Assembly (NCBI RefSeq): GCF_000682695.1 | Contig: NZ_AWFG01000063.1 | Span: forward strand, 62,001-126,000 | Length of the DNA: 64,000 bases | From: Hyphomonas chukchiensis | Lineage (GTDB): Bacteria; Pseudomonadota; Alphaproteobacteria; Caulobacterales; Hyphomonadaceae | Direction of reading: 5' to 3' | Notes under the pieces: model-generated | What the model was told of the DNA's origin: nothing | Databases searched by the model: none | The model's input: only the letters and a program-made list of their open reading frames with translations | Translations under genes and position numbers: made by a program | Part shown: positions 36,506 through 45,712 of the stretch, one piece after another | How positions within the stretch are numbered: the first letter of the stretch is position 1 | How the letters are laid out: each line of letters starts with the position of its first letter

Positions 36506-36927
36506 AAACGATCAAAGGCATGAAGGCGGGCATCATCTTGGGTGGGCTGGCATCGACGCTCGTCGCTTGCGGGCAAGCCCCGGACCCATACGCCACAGCC
36601 GCGAGACCTGAAACTGCGAGAGCAGGCCAGCCTAAGAACCCGGCATTGCAACAAGCGCTATCGGGAGAGGGTCAAGGTACGATTATATCGATTGGACCGG
36701 ATGGTGACTTCCTGACAATTGATCATGGTCCGATTGAAGGTGTTGGCATGGGCGCGATGACAATGGGATTCGAGACACTCTCAAGAGTTGATCTGGCGGG
36801 ATTTGCCAAGGGCGACAAGGTCGCGTTCAGCGTCAAGCAGGGCAGGGACGGGAGTTTCCGTGTAACAGTCATTTGTAACATCGAAGCTCACGGCAAGGAT
36901 TGCCTGCCAAAATTGACTCCGAACTAG
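36502..36927 (+). CDS. cusF: CusF-like copper chaperone lacking the capping Trp
   Basis: A 141-residue lipoprotein (lipobox STLVAC) with a CusF OB-fold: GQGTIISIGPDGDFLTIDHG, then VGMGAMTMGFE. The His and both Met of the Cu(I) site are there, but the Trp-Pro of the usual W-P-x-M-T-M is Met-Gly here. The other CusF-like protein in the window (13033) keeps Trp. The change adds another Met and removes the cation-pi cap that shields Cu(I) in CusF, so binding may differ. Last gene of the cus operon. Confidence 0.86.
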   Translation: MKTIKGMKAGIILGGLASTLVACGQAPDPYATAARPETARAGQPKNPALQQALSGEGQGTIISIGPDGDFLTIDHGPIEGVGMGAMTMGFETLSRVDLAGFAKGDKVAFSVKQGRDGSFRVTVICNIEAHGKDCLPKLTPN

Positions 36928-37101
36928 ATTGCATATTTGCGTGAATGCGCAGTTCGGCACGCACGGCAGTAGTTTAGCCCTATCAATTGGCACAACCTCC
37001 AAATCCACCGGAGATTCAGCGAATCAGCGTGATCGATCATGTCCGTCATTTTGGTAAGCACTGGCCTTCGGACACAAATATTCTGCATTTCGTTTGCGAT
37101 T

Positions 37102-37124
37102 GTGCACTAGAAAGTGCACTAGAA
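37102..37124. repeat. 11-bp direct repeat beside tRNA-Ser
   Basis: GTGCACTAGAA occurs twice with a 12-bp period (37102 to 37112 and 37114 to 37124), 40 bp beyond the 3' end of the tRNA gene, where the metal-resistance region ends. Possibly part of an integration scar. Confidence 0.6.
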
Positions 37125-37164
37125 TTCATAACAATAAATATTATCCAATAATAACAACGCGCAA

Positions 37165-37254
<90 letters not shown>

Positions 37255-37494
37255 GGCGACGCGTGTTTGGAATATCGGCTGGGGCTTTGCAAGTCCTGAT
37301 ATGCGCATCGGAGCGCGTTGATGCCCACCGAACCTCTTAACGATATATTGCCCAGTCTGACGAAACCGACATTCCCGGTTCATCAGGCATCCACCTCGAT
37401 CTGCTAACCATAATTCCTGAACGCGGCAGAACAGCCGCTTAGAAATGGCAGACCATGCCATTTCGTGACCGCAGAACGAGGTAGACTTAACGCA

Positions 37495-38709
37495 ATGCGT
37501 TTCCAAACACAGGTTCACGCCACAAAACTCACAAGCGCTCTGATCGCCAGTGCTGTTGCGCTCGCAGTTGCTTCACCGGCTTACGCCGGCAGGAACAGCC
37601 CTGCGCCAATCGTATATGCGGGCCAAGCGCCGCAGACCGGGCAGGAAGCCCGCATGCCCGTACCGCGCCAAGCACGTATTACCGCGCCGGCACCCGGAGA
37701 AGAAGGCAAGCGTATCGCTTTCCGTTATCCCGGATCGTCGGTCGCGGCTGCGCCAGCGCCGACCGCACGAAACTATGCGAGCCTTGATGCGCCGCAAATG
37801 TCCCAAGCGCAGGAAATGACAGAAGCCGCCGTCACGCCAGAAGCGTTTGATGCGGCGGTTACGGCTGACCGGATCGCAGAGACACGGCAGGTGGCTGTTG
37901 TTGCATCCGAACCACTGCAATCGCTCGAGCCTTTTTCGGCTGCTCCTGCAGGGCAGGGGAGTTTGACTCCCGCCCCCATGAATTTGACCCCCGCCGCCGT
38001 CTATTCTGCCACGCCGGCATCCACACCCGTGTTCGATGAAACGGGTGTTGGTGTAGTCTATGGGGATGAGTTCGTCGGCTTGCCGACCGCCAATGGTGAA
38101 GTCTTTGCGCAAGAAGGCATGACGGCAGCACATCCGACGCTGCCACTGCCGAGCCTAGTGCAGGTGATCAATGTCGACACGCAGAAGGCGGTTGTCGTTC
38201 GCGTGAACGATCGCGGGCCATTTGAAGACGGCGCCATGCTTCAGCTGTCCAAACAGGCCGCGCATGCACTGGCATTCGGATCAGATGAGCGTGCAAACCT
38301 GCGTGTGCGTTACCTCGGCCCCGCTCCGGTATCTGATGCCGTGATGGCCACACAACAGGAGACGAAACCGGATAATCTTGTGCTTGCAAGCTATCAGCCG
38401 ACACAGTCAGCCAGCGTGCCAGTGATGTACGCTTCGGCGCCGCAACCTGCCCGTTCCGTGACCGCTCCGGTAGAGCAGGGTGGCTATTTTGTGCAAGTGG
38501 GGGCGTTTTCGGACATCGGGAATGCCCAGGACTTCGAGGCAAGTCTCGGCGGCACGCTACCAGTCGTGATCGTGCCCGCACGGGTCAACGGTGCAGACTT
38601 CTTTCGCGTGCGTGTGGGTCCGTTTGTTACCCGCGAAACGGCCGCCCAAGCGCGCGATGAATTGGCCGACAGCGGCGTCGCCAATGGCCGAATTGTCGAA
38701 GGCAATTAG
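37495..38709 (+). CDS. rlpA: RlpA-family septal lytic transglycosylase with SPOR domain
   Basis: A 404-residue envelope protein. It has a signal peptide (ending ASPAYAG), a long Ala/Pro-rich linker, a double-psi beta-barrel (GVGVVYGDEFVGLPTANGE to VVRVNDRGPFEDGAMLQLSK, about residues 180 to 270) and a C-terminal SPOR domain (GGYFVQVGAFSDIGNAQDFE, last 80 residues) that binds denuded septal glycan. The DPBB Asp in NDRGPF is present. ATG 37495 is chosen because the signal follows. Upstream of dacC, as is common in alphaproteobacteria. Acts in cell-wall processing at division. Confidence 0.88.
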   Translation: MRFQTQVHATKLTSALIASAVALAVASPAYAGRNSPAPIVYAGQAPQTGQEARMPVPRQARITAPAPGEEGKRIAFRYPGSSVAAAPAPTARNYASLDAPQMSQAQEMTEAAVTPEAFDAAVTADRIAETRQVAVVASEPLQSLEPFSAAPAGQGSLTPAPMNLTPAAVYSATPASTPVFDETGVGVVYGDEFVGLPTANGEVFAQEGMTAAHPTLPLPSLVQVINVDTQKAVVVRVNDRGPFEDGAMLQLSKQAAHALAFGSDERANLRVRYLGPAPVSDAVMATQQETKPDNLVLASYQPTQSASVPVMYASAPQPARSVTAPVEQGGYFVQVGAFSDIGNAQDFEASLGGTLPVVIVPARVNGADFFRVRVGPFVTRETAAQARDELADSGVANGRIVEGN

Positions 38710-38748
38710 GCCCGGCTACAGAACGCCCCATTGACGCTGACCACAAAC

Positions 38749-38784
38749 CGGCCCTTTTTCCCGATTACACGGGAAAAAGGGCCG
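38749..38784 (+). terminator. Strong 15-bp hairpin between rlpA and dacC
   Basis: A perfect inverted repeat, CGGCCCTTTTTCCCG then ATTACA then CGGGAAAAAGGGCCG, 40 bp after the rlpA stop. There is no T-run after it, so it may be a terminator of unusual form or an RNA-stabilising hairpin. Confidence 0.55.
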
Positions 38785-38827
38785 AATGTCGTTTGGCCCC
38801 TGATTTTGCAATGGAGGCCCTCGCCCA

Positions 38828-39979
38828 ATGAAGCGCCGATCACCTATTCTTGCCGCGATGTGCGCCCTCGCCCTTCTGGTTGCTCCGGCGAACGCGCAGA
38901 TCATCGATACACCGGCGACGCATGCCGTCATTCTGGACAATGCCACCGGTGAAGTTCTCTTCTCCAAGGATGGCGCGGAACCGATGATCCCCGCCTCAAT
39001 GACCAAAATGATGACCGCCTATCTGGTTTTCGACATGGTCAAGCGTGGCGAATTGAAGATGACTGATCGCCTGACCGTCAGCGCGGATGCCTGGCGTCGC
39101 GGAGGCTTCCCTTCCGGTACATCCACCATGGGGCTGGTTCCGAAGGACACGCCCACCATCGAGGAATTGCTTCATGGAGTGATGATCATGTCCGGCAACG
39201 ATGCATGCATCGTGCTGGCCGAAGGCATTTCCGGATCAGAAGAAGCTTTCGCGCGCCGCATGACCGATCTGGCCCACGAAAAAGGTCTGAAGTCGGCAAA
39301 CTTCCTCAACTCGACCGGTCTTGAAGCTGTCGGACACGTCATATCGGCGGAAGACCTGGCGCGTCTCGCCAAGATGACGGTCGATGATTTTCCCGAATAT
39401 TATAAATGGTACAGCCTGCCCTCATATAGCTGGCGCGAGTACACCCAGCCGAACCGCAATCCCTTGCTGGGCATTGAAGGAGCGGACGGCGTCAAGACCG
39501 GCCATCTCGAGGCATCCGGATATGGCCTGACCGGGTCTGCCGAACGTGACGGCGTGCGGCGCACGATCGTCATCAACGGGATGGAGTCCATGGCTGCGCG
39601 GGCATCAGAGGGCGAGCGCATGTTGCGCCTGGCTTTCCAGAGCTTCGAATTGAAGACGATCGCGCCCGAAAGCGTATCGCTTCCGGAACAAAAGGTCTGG
39701 CTTGGCCAGCAGGGTACGGTGCCGGTTTCTCTGGCAGAGCCCATGCTGATTGCTGGGCACAAAGCCGCTTTTGAAAATGCCAAGACCGAGATCGTTCTCG
39801 ACAAGGCTCTTGAGGCACCCGTGAAAAAAGGCGACCGCGTGGGCCGGCTGGTTGTCACCCTGGAAGGCCGCCCACCGGTGGAGGCCCCCATAATCGCCGA
39901 GGCTGATGTCAAGAAGATCGGCTTCTTCGGGAAAGCCATCGCTGGCTTGAGCGCGCTGATCTCAGGAAATGGTAGCTGA
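38828..39979 (+). CDS. dacC: D-alanyl-D-alanine carboxypeptidase (PBP5/6 family)
   Basis: A 383-residue periplasmic peptidase that trims the terminal D-Ala of peptidoglycan stems. Signal peptide (ending APANAQ); active-site motifs SMTKM (SxxK), SGNDACI (SxN) and VKTGHLEASG (KTG) in the right order, then the C-terminal PBP5 beta domain and an amphipathic end (FFGKAIAGLSALISGNGS) for membrane contact. Its stop overlaps tmk by 11 bp. Confidence 0.94.
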   Translation: MKRRSPILAAMCALALLVAPANAQIIDTPATHAVILDNATGEVLFSKDGAEPMIPASMTKMMTAYLVFDMVKRGELKMTDRLTVSADAWRRGGFPSGTSTMGLVPKDTPTIEELLHGVMIMSGNDACIVLAEGISGSEEAFARRMTDLAHEKGLKSANFLNSTGLEAVGHVISAEDLARLAKMTVDDFPEYYKWYSLPSYSWREYTQPNRNPLLGIEGADGVKTGHLEASGYGLTGSAERDGVRRTIVINGMESMAARASEGERMLRLAFQSFELKTIAPESVSLPEQKVWLGQQGTVPVSLAEPMLIAGHKAAFENAKTEIVLDKALEAPVKKGDRVGRLVVTLEGRPPVEAPIIAEADVKKIGFFGKAIAGLSALISGNGS

Positions 39980-40631
39980 CACGTTGCGCGGGCGCTTTAT
40001 CACCCTTGAGGGCGGCGAAGGCGTTGGCAAATCCACGTTGCAGATGGCGCTCGCGACCCGTTTGCGTGACATGGGCATTGAAGTCGTTACGACACGTGAG
40101 CCTGGTGGCACGCCGCTGGCTGAACGCATTCGCGAACTTGCGCTGCGTCCGCCTGAGGATGATGCTTGGACGCCCATGGCGGAAGCTTTGCTGATGAATG
40201 CTGCGCGAAGCGACCATCTCGACAAGCTGATCCGCCCTGCATTGGCGAAAGGGCAATGGGTGATTTCGGATCGGTTCTCGGATTCCACGCGTGTGTACCA
40301 GAGCGTCAAAGGCGGCGTATCCCAGGAAATCCTGTTGCAAATCGAGGCGTCCGTGATCGCTGAGACGCGGCCAGACCTTACGCTCGTCCTTGATGCGCCA
40401 AAAGCTGCGACCGATGCGCGACGAACGGGCCGTGGCGCGGCGACGGATGCATTTGAATCGCGGCCAGATGCATTTCATGAGGCCGTCCGTAGCGCTTTCC
40501 AGGCGCTGGCGCAGACGGATCCTGGCCGCTGCCACCTGATCGATGCCGGAGAGACCGCCGAACAGGTTGCAGAGGCCGCATGGCGGGAAATTGAACCCTT
40601 GTTGTCAGCGCAGCGTGCGAGCGCGCCATGA
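39969..40631 (+). CDS. tmk: Thymidylate kinase
   Basis: A 220-residue kinase making dTDP from dTMP. P-loop FITLEGGEGVGKST at residue 10; TREPGGTPLAERIREL (DRx-equivalent dTMP site); DRFSDSTRVYQ; and the LID region TDARRTGRGAATDAFESRP. It begins inside the dacC end and is followed by holB with ATGA overlap, the usual alphaproteobacterial order. Confidence 0.95.
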   Translation: MVADTLRGRFITLEGGEGVGKSTLQMALATRLRDMGIEVVTTREPGGTPLAERIRELALRPPEDDAWTPMAEALLMNAARSDHLDKLIRPALAKGQWVISDRFSDSTRVYQSVKGGVSQEILLQIEASVIAETRPDLTLVLDAPKAATDARRTGRGAATDAFESRPDAFHEAVRSAFQALAQTDPGRCHLIDAGETAEQVAEAAWREIEPLLSAQRASAP

Positions 40632-41563
40632 GTGCGGCCTTGCCTCTTATTGGACACAGGGACGCCGAAGTCGCGTTTATCTCAGCGAATGAAAGCGGCA
40701 AGCTGCACCATGCCTGGCTGATCGAAGGACCGGCCGGGATTGGCAAGGCGCGGCTCGCGATGCGACTGGCCGCATACATGCTTGGCGCACGCGGGCCCGG
40801 CGATAGTCCTATGGACGCGGCACAGGACGATCCGGTGATGCAGTCCTATCTTGCCGGCGGCCATCCGGACCAGCGTACAGTCCAGATCGAACTCAATGAC
40901 AAGGGCAAGCCCCGGCAGGATATCACTGTCGACCAGATCCGCGATTTGAACCACTTCTTCACGCTGCGACCTGCCATGGGTGGGTGGCGCGTCGGTATCA
41001 TTGATGCGCTGGACGAGTTGAACCGGAATGGCGCCAACGCCCTACTGAAGACGCTGGAAGAGCCGCCAGCCTCAAGCATCATGTTCCTGATCAATCACGG
41101 TTCAAAACCCATCCTGCCCACCATTCGCTCGCGCTGCCGCATATTGCGCCTCAAGCGGTTGTCCGACGAGGACACAGCGGCCGTGCTGAAGTCCGTAGAT
41201 GCGCCGAAGGAGTCCCTTGGCCTCGCGCGCGGCCGTCCGGGTTTGGGCATTCGCTTATCCAGCCCGGCGGGCCTGCAGGCGGCCAATGCCGCGCGGGCAA
41301 TGCTGCGCGGCATGCCGAAACCGAATGACGCGTTGCTGACGGCTGCGCTCCAGACAGCGAATGCCGACGCAGTAGCCATGGAGGCGTTCAGCGCCGAAGT
41401 CCTGGGATGGCTGGCGGACAAGGCCGACAACAATCCGGTGGCAGCTGATGCGTGGCTCAGAGCATCGCGGCTACTGGGTGAAGCGGATGAACTCAACATG
41501 GAAGCCTCACAGACTGCCGCCAAGGTGATCGCGGGCCTTTATTCTGTGGTTGGCCAAGGCTAA
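40628..41563 (+). CDS. holB: DNA polymerase III delta-prime subunit
   Basis: A 311-residue clamp-loader subunit. It has a P-loop-like GPAGIGKARLAMRLAAY, TVDQIRDLNHFFTLRPAMGG, and the conserved NRNGANALLKTLEEPP with the following LPTIRSRCRILRL (SRC motif). The zinc-binding cysteines of E. coli delta-prime are not obvious. In the tmk-holB-tatD run; metG, often found between holB and tatD in related genomes, is not here. Confidence 0.93.
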   Translation: MSAALPLIGHRDAEVAFISANESGKLHHAWLIEGPAGIGKARLAMRLAAYMLGARGPGDSPMDAAQDDPVMQSYLAGGHPDQRTVQIELNDKGKPRQDITVDQIRDLNHFFTLRPAMGGWRVGIIDALDELNRNGANALLKTLEEPPASSIMFLINHGSKPILPTIRSRCRILRLKRLSDEDTAAVLKSVDAPKESLGLARGRPGLGIRLSSPAGLQAANAARAMLRGMPKPNDALLTAALQTANADAVAMEAFSAEVLGWLADKADNNPVAADAWLRASRLLGEADELNMEASQTAAKVIAGLYSVVGQG

Positions 41564-41573
41564 GGCATCTCAC

Positions 41574-42347
41574 ATGTTCGATACACATGTGAACCTGCAC
41601 GGCGATGTATTCGCCGAGGACCTCGATGAAGTCCTAGCGCGCGCTCGCGCAGCAGGCGTGAGCCGGTTCCTGGCCATCTGTGACCGGTTGGACAATTTCG
41701 AAGCGGTCCACGCAATTGCAACGGCGAATGACGACATCTGGTGCTCGGTGGGTGTCCACCCACATCACTCCAAGGACTTTCCCGATCTGACAGTCGACCA
41801 ACTGGTCGAGGCCACTTCCCGTTCGGGTGTCGTGGCGATTGGTGAGACAGGGCTGGATTTCCATTACGGCTACAGCGCTGAAGATGCGCAGATCGCCAGC
41901 CTGCGCAAACATATTGAGGCGGCGCGGCAATCGGGCCTGCCGCTCATCCTGCACACGCGGGAAGCCGACGAGCTGATGGGCGACATACTCGAAGAGGAAT
42001 ACGCGGTGTCGCCATTTGTGCCGCTGCTGCACTGCTACACGGGCGGCGCACGGCTTGCGCAGCGCGCACTGGCGCTGGGGGCATTTGTGTCCGTTTCAGG
42101 CATCCTGTCGTTCAAGAGTGCGAGCGAGGTGCGAGACGTGATTGCCGACGTGCCTATGGACCGCCTGATCCTGGAGACAGACTGTCCTTATCTCGCACCG
42201 ATGCCGATGCGCGGGCGCCGCAACGAGCCTGCCTATCTGCAGTATGTGGCGGAGGCGCTCGCTAAGCTCAAAGGCCTGAAGGTGGATGCAGTGAAATCCA
42301 TCACTGAGGACAATGCGCGGCGTTTGTTTGCGAGAGTGGACGCATGA
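41574..42347 (+). CDS. TatD-family metal-dependent hydrolase (YcfH type)
   Basis: A 257-residue TIM-barrel nuclease/hydrolase. Signature blocks: SVGVHPHHSKDFP, AIGETGLDFHYG, LILHTREADELM, LLHCYTGGARLAQ and LILETDCPYLAPMPMRG. The first metal motif reads DTHVNLHG where TatD proteins typically have H-x-H, so the second His is Asn; I recall similar HVN starts in other alphaproteobacteria. ATG 41574 is 10 bp past the holB stop. Overlaps the next gene by ATGA. Confidence 0.9.
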   Translation: MFDTHVNLHGDVFAEDLDEVLARARAAGVSRFLAICDRLDNFEAVHAIATANDDIWCSVGVHPHHSKDFPDLTVDQLVEATSRSGVVAIGETGLDFHYGYSAEDAQIASLRKHIEAARQSGLPLILHTREADELMGDILEEEYAVSPFVPLLHCYTGGARLAQRALALGAFVSVSGILSFKSASEVRDVIADVPMDRLILETDCPYLAPMPMRGRRNEPAYLQYVAEALAKLKGLKVDAVKSITEDNARRLFARVDA

Positions 42348-43153
42348 GCGGATTGGACCATCGCCTAACCTTGCTTGGCACGGGCTCGTCCGGCGGTGTG
42401 CCGCGTGTAGGTGGCGACTGGGGCGTTTGCGACCCAAATGAGCCCCGTAATCGGCGCACGCGGTGTTCGGCCTTGGTGGACAGAACAGGGCCTGATGGCG
42501 CGATGACACGGATACTCATTGATACGTCACCTGACATGCGCGAACAGCTGCTCGCCGCCAATGTGCGCGCGCTCGATGCACTTGTTTACACGCATGACCA
42601 TGCAGACCAGACCCATGGTATTGACGATGTCAGAGCGCTCGTGAACGTGATGCGCAAGCCGATACCGACACATATGGATGAAGTGACGCGCCAGTCGTTG
42701 TCTGCGCGGTTCCGGTATTGCTTTGAGGGCATGGGAGGATATCCGCCCATCCTGCAGACAATGCCGGACATAATTCCTTACCAGCCATTTACAGTGCGCG
42801 GCGCCGGCGGAGACGTGACTCTGATGCCAGTCGATATGGAGCACGGGCGCATTCGCTGCTGTGGTTTCCGTATCGGCGGGCTCGCATACTGCAACGACGT
42901 GAACGAGCTGCCTGAAACGAGCCTGGAGCATTTAAGGAGACTGGATGTGCTGGTCGTCGACGCGCTGCGCTACACGCCACATCCATCACACGCCAACCTG
43001 GAAAAGGCGCTCGGATGGATTGCCGAACTGAAACCCGCACGGGCGGTACTGACCAATATGCACGTGGATCTGGACTACAGGACGCTGAAGGGGGAGCTGC
43101 CTGAAGGCGTGGAGCCAGGTTATGATGGTATGGAAATCCCGTTCAGCGCCTGA
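42344..43153 (+). CDS. MBL-fold metallo-hydrolase (PhnP-like)
   Basis: A 269-residue beta-lactamase-fold hydrolase. LLGTGSSGGVPRVGGDWGVC opens the domain; the metal motif is THDHADQTHGIDD, followed by MPVDMEHG and DALRYTPHPSHA. It belongs to the group that includes PhnP and sits next to tatD in many alphaproteobacteria; substrate here unknown, a cyclic phosphate or similar diester being plausible. Start fixed by ATGA overlap with tatD. Confidence 0.9.
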   Translation: MSGLDHRLTLLGTGSSGGVPRVGGDWGVCDPNEPRNRRTRCSALVDRTGPDGAMTRILIDTSPDMREQLLAANVRALDALVYTHDHADQTHGIDDVRALVNVMRKPIPTHMDEVTRQSLSARFRYCFEGMGGYPPILQTMPDIIPYQPFTVRGAGGDVTLMPVDMEHGRIRCCGFRIGGLAYCNDVNELPETSLEHLRRLDVLVVDALRYTPHPSHANLEKALGWIAELKPARAVLTNMHVDLDYRTLKGELPEGVEPGYDGMEIPFSA

Positions 43154-43162
43154 TATCGCGCA

Positions 43163-43185
43163 CATCATTATTTCCCATAATGATG
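43163..43185. repeat. 9-bp inverted repeat after the MBL gene
   Basis: CATCATTAT, TTCCC, ATAATGATG: a perfect stem between two convergent genes. Could act as a weak bidirectional transcription stop; no strong T-run. Confidence 0.5.
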
Positions 43186-43391
43186 ATTATGCGACTCAGA
43201 GATTGAGATTGTCCATGGCCAAACGGTTTGCGATTCAAGCCGATTTTTGAACTCGCGAACATGTGCATAATACGCAGTCCAAAGTTTGCCTGCCGGCACG
43301 CCAACACGATCAGACACGCGGATTAGGAAGTTGTTAAGACTCGTCCGCAGAGCCCCCCTTCCCCCCTATCTGCTAAACATCTCTGAGAGAC

Positions 43392-43778
43392 TCAAACAAG
43401 CAGCACACGATCAATCGCGGCGAGCAGCGTGTCATCCAGCATCGGCTTGTAGATGAGATCCTCAAAGCCGGCCTGCAGAGCTTGACGTAGCAGATCGGGT
43501 GATTGCCAGCCCGTTATCATGATCGCTGGGGTGTCATTGCCGCCGGCGCGCAATTCTTGCAGTAGCGCGAAACCGTCATGAGGCGACATCTTGAAGTCGA
43601 TCAGGATACAATTGAAGTCCTGCCCCTTTTCCCGGCTGAGAAAGTCCAGTCCGCTGGGAAATGTCGCAACGCCATAACCTTTTGATCGCAACAGGAGTGA
43701 AAGCGAGCGGCACACCGGCTCATTGTCATCGACAACGGCAATCCAGAACTGCGTCTCTGTCTGTGCGGATTGCGACAT
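43392..43778 (-). CDS. Single-domain response regulator (FixT-like position)
   Basis: A 128-residue receiver domain without output. The acidic pair VVDDNE (17 to 18), the phospho-acceptor Asp61 in ILIDFKM, and the Lys in IYKPML are conserved. It follows fixJ by 72 bp on the same strand. In Caulobacter a single-receiver protein, FixT, encoded beside fixLJ, inhibits FixL; by position and architecture this could be its counterpart, though only two Cys are present and identity is not proven. Confidence 0.85.
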   Translation of the reverse strand: MSQSAQTETQFWIAVVDDNEPVCRSLSLLLRSKGYGVATFPSGLDFLSREKGQDFNCILIDFKMSPHDGFALLQELRAGGNDTPAIMITGWQSPDLLRQALQAGFEDLIYKPMLDDTLLAAIDRVLLV

Positions 43779-43850
43779 GCTTTTCCTTTAAGGGCGGCTC
43801 TACCCTCAAGGATGGCTCAGCATCATGGCGTCGTCTTTAAGTAAAAGCCC

Positions 43851-44483
43851 CTACGTTTCGTCCGCCGTATCCAGACCGATGCCTGCAGCGAAGGCAATGC
43901 GCAGCACAGCCGATAGACTTGTGGCTTCGAGCTTCTCCATAAGATTGGCGCGATGTATCTCGACTGTGCGGGGCGAGATATCCAGCGCTTCAGCGATCAT
44001 CTTGTTGGTGAGGCCATCAACAAGCCCGACGAGCACATCCCGCTCGCGCGGCGTAAGGCGCTCGACACGGCCCTTCGCTTCATCCATGAGCACGTCCTGA
44101 TGATTGCGCGCTTCAAGGCGCTCAAATGCGCGCTCGAGAGCGCCCACAAGAGATTGTTTTTCATATGGTTTTTCAACGAAATCAACTGCGCCGGCCTTCA
44201 TGGCCCGTACAGCGACGGCGACATCGCCATGGCCGGTCAGCACAATCACAGGAAGCGCGACCCCAAGTTTGTTGAGGCGCTCCTGAACCTCAAGACCATC
44301 CATGTGCGGCATCTGAACGTCGAGCAGAATGCAGCCCGGGAGAGCCTCAGTGGCCGACTCCAGAAATGTTACGCCGTCCTGATAGGTTTTTACCGCGAAA
44401 CCAGCATGGCGCAGCATGAAGCTGGCCGAATGGCGTACGGCTTCGTCATCGTCGACAAGGTGTATCAGTCGTTGGTCGCTCAT
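43851..44483 (-). CDS. fixJ: FixJ-type response regulator
   Basis: A 210-residue two-domain regulator. Receiver: VDDDEA, Asp55 in LLDVQMPH, TGHGDVAVAVRAMKAGAVDF and EKPYEK. Output: a LuxR/FixJ helix-turn-helix (LTPRERDVLVGLVDGLTNK, then ISPRTVEIHRANLMEKL). Start at 44483 overlaps fixL as ATGA. Phosphorylated by FixL at low oxygen, it should activate a fixK gene, which is not in the window, and through it the adjacent cco genes. Confidence 0.93.
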   Translation of the reverse strand: MSDQRLIHLVDDDEAVRHSASFMLRHAGFAVKTYQDGVTFLESATEALPGCILLDVQMPHMDGLEVQERLNKLGVALPVIVLTGHGDVAVAVRAMKAGAVDFVEKPYEKQSLVGALERAFERLEARNHQDVLMDEAKGRVERLTPRERDVLVGLVDGLTNKMIAEALDISPRTVEIHRANLMEKLEATSLSAVLRIAFAAGIGLDTADET

Positions 44484-45649
44484 GACGCATGAATAGCCGG
44501 ATCGGTGCGCAGTGTGAACCGGAAACACGTCCCACCGCCCGGAACATTCTCGGCGCTTATGGCGCCGCCATGCGCCTCAACAATCGTCTGGCAGATGGAC
44601 AGCCCCAGACCCATGCCCCCAGACTTTGATGTTGTGAATGGTTTGAACAGCGTCGCCTGAACCTCTTTATTAAGCCCCGGTCCGTTATCCGTAACCGAGA
44701 CAGTAACATATCCCTGTGGCCCAGCAGCGGCCTCAATGGATATCTGAGGGCTGGCTGTCTCGGCGAGCGCATCTTGCGCATTCCGGACAAGATTGATGAC
44801 AACCTGCTGGACCTGAATCGGATCCGCAATGACAGTTTCGAGCCCCGGCGCCACGCGCAGAAGAATTGGCACATCAGATGAGTTTGTGGACAATCTGGCG
44901 AGCGCTGCGGCATCATTGAGCAAAGGCTCAAGGTCCACCGGCCGACCGTCAATCTCGCCACGGGACACATAGCCGCGCAGTTTTCTCACGATGTCGCCAG
45001 CGCGCACAGCCTGCTTGGCACCCTCGTCCATGGCTTCGCGCAGGATTTCACGCGAAGCATCGCCGGGCCGATCGAGGAGATCGCGGCCAGCCTCAAGATA
45101 GTTGGCGACAGCGGTCAAGGGCTGGTTCAACTCGTGGGCAAGCGCTGATGCCATTGTGCCAACGGCGCTAAGGCGCGAAAAATGGACGAGTTCCGACTGC
45201 ATCTCGCGCATGCGCATCTCAGCCTTGCGCTGTTCGGTCAGGTCTCGAACGAATGCGGTGAAAAGCCAGTGCTCCCCGATTTTCGCTTCGCCAATCTTGA
45301 GGTCCATCGTGAAGAGCGTGCCATCTGCCTTCCTGGCGGTGACTACGCGCCCGATGCCAATAATGCGCCGCTCGCCAGTTTGGAGGTAGTTCTGGATATA
45401 TTGGTCGTGATTGCTCTCATCACGTCCGGCCATCAATTCACGCACATTCCGACCTATTATTTCAGCCGCTGTATAGCCAAAAAGCGCTTCAGCCGCGCGG
45501 CTGAAGGCGACGATCTTGCCGGTCTCATCGATAACGATCATGCCGTCCGGGACCGAATCCAGGATCGAGGCCAAGTGAGATTGTAATGTCGCGAGATCAG
45601 GAGAATTTAACGGCATAGCCTTGGCACCTTCAGGTGATTCGGTGCTCAT
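44480..45649 (-). CDS. fixL: Oxygen-sensing histidine kinase FixL
   Basis: A 389-residue soluble kinase with one haem PAS domain. HDQYIQNYLQTG (His81 as proximal haem ligand) and RIIGIGRVV match the FixL haem pocket, including the Arg that contacts bound oxygen. A short linker leads to the HisKA box (ALAHELNQPLTAV, His172) and the ATPase domain (NLVRNAQDA, DNGPGL, GMGLGLSI). It has no membrane segments, unlike the Sinorhizobium protein. Oxygen binding should turn the kinase off. Confidence 0.93.
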   Translation of the reverse strand: MSTESPEGAKAMPLNSPDLATLQSHLASILDSVPDGMIVIDETGKIVAFSRAAEALFGYTAAEIIGRNVRELMAGRDESNHDQYIQNYLQTGERRIIGIGRVVTARKADGTLFTMDLKIGEAKIGEHWLFTAFVRDLTEQRKAEMRMREMQSELVHFSRLSAVGTMASALAHELNQPLTAVANYLEAGRDLLDRPGDASREILREAMDEGAKQAVRAGDIVRKLRGYVSRGEIDGRPVDLEPLLNDAAALARLSTNSSDVPILLRVAPGLETVIADPIQVQQVVINLVRNAQDALAETASPQISIEAAAGPQGYVTVSVTDNGPGLNKEVQATLFKPFTTSKSGGMGLGLSICQTIVEAHGGAISAENVPGGGTCFRFTLRTDPAIHAS

Positions 45650-45712
45650 CAGATTCCCTTTTCTATTTGTGCAGAGCGCTGCGATGTAGGTAAGGCCCGC
45701 ACAGCGTGCTGC

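Noticed and set aside
1-36927. Transposase or integrase genes expected in a mobile metal-resistance island
   Set aside because: None found; every long frame is explained by metal-resistance or neighbouring genes, so mobility is only suggested by the tRNA border.
43154-43391. Possible FNR/FixK sites near the fix genes
   Set aside because: No TTGAT-N4-ATCAA or close variant was found by eye here or at 45992 to 46130.
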